Of a stretch of DNA of 32,473 nucleotides, positions 32,379-32,473 are shown piece after piece (position 1 is the stretch's first letter; each line of letters opens with the position of its first letter). Made by a program: the position numbers and the translations under genes. The stretch is taken from the NCBI GenBank assembly GCA_049698775.1, contig JBAVYM010000008.1, positions 1 through 32,473 on the forward strand. The letters run 5' to 3'. The stretch is from REEB76 sp049698775 (GTDB lineage Bacteria; Pseudomonadota; Gammaproteobacteria; Natronospirales; REEB76). The notes beneath the pieces are model-generated. The model searched no databases. It worked only from the letters and a program-made list of their open reading frames with translations, and was not told the origin of the DNA.

Positions 32379-32473
32379 ATGCCCGCCCAATGGCAGATTG
32401 AACTGGCCGACGCCATAAGCGATCCGGCGGAACTATTGTGCGAGCTGGAACTGGATCCTGCACTCTTGGCACC
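32379..32473 (+). CDS. epmB: EF-P-associated lysine 2,3-aminomutase EpmB (5' part)
   Basis: An open frame from the ATG at 32379 to the window edge encodes 31 residues (MPAQWQIELADAISDPAELL and more). The pattern LADAISDPAELL ... LELDP matches the N-terminus of EpmB (YjeK), the radical-SAM enzyme that makes (R)-beta-lysine for EpmA. A TGA at 32367-32369 blocks any longer start. The catalytic part is outside the window, so the call rests on this short match and on divergence from efp, the usual arrangement. Confidence 0.8.
   Translation, partial: MPAQWQIELADAISDPAELLCELELDPALLA

Overview
The window comes from a moderately GC-rich gammaproteobacterium that I cannot place to genus. Three things support this: the folD / cysS-gltX / cyclophilin-lpxH neighbourhood, the long minus-strand run prmB-aroC-asd-fimV-truA-trpF-trpB-trpA-accD-folC-SPOR-cvpA-purF (a conserved gammaproteobacterial order), and an EpmA/EpmB/EF-P beta-lysylation set.

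Layout. Positions 1-1000 hold an unplaced ORF end, a copy of a dispersed repeat and an orphan lipoprotein. Positions 1000-2540 hold four minus-strand tRNA genes, transcribed in the order Pro(TGG), Arg(TCT), His(GTG), Lys(CTT), embedded in duplicated tRNA fragments and hairpin-rich modules. A good sigma70-like promoter lies just upstream of this array. From 2610 to 8325 come folD, then convergent cysS and gltX, then divergent lipoprotein cyclophilin and lpxH, then miaE. From 8322 to 25229 almost everything is on the minus strand: purine synthesis (cvpA-purF), folate (folC), fatty-acid synthesis (accD), tryptophan (trpF-B-A), tRNA pseudouridylation (truA), the polar organiser FimV, lysine/threonine precursors (asd), chorismate (aroC) and ribosomal protein L3 methylation (prmB). 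From 25303 to 27271 a plus-strand trio encodes Sco, PCu(A)C and phosphatidylserine decarboxylase. From 27474 to 32473 come an AT-rich membrane ORF, a free Met-R-sulfoxide reductase, a FUSC-like membrane protein, a ferritin-like protein, a DUF2784-like protein, epmA, efp and the start of epmB.

The least ordinary part is the tRNA array. Upstream of tRNA-Pro and tRNA-Arg lie partial copies of their 5' ends (one ending in the anticodon loop). Downstream of tRNA-Lys lie partial copies of its 3' end. Each fragment is joined to a hairpin-rich module of about 100-125 bp. The modules share one architecture, and a further copy without any tRNA fragment sits between epmA and efp. This looks like a small non-autonomous element that inserts in or accretes at tRNA genes while leaving one intact copy. 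tRNA-Lys is also enclosed in a perfect 21-bp inverted repeat that would pair the pre-tRNA leader with its CCA tail and trailer. Other non-coding oddities are a 7-bp periodic CTCAC repeat holding the stop codons of three unrelated genes, a 38-bp dispersed repeat ending at the SPOR-gene stop, and an AT-rich orphan gene inserted between folC and accD.
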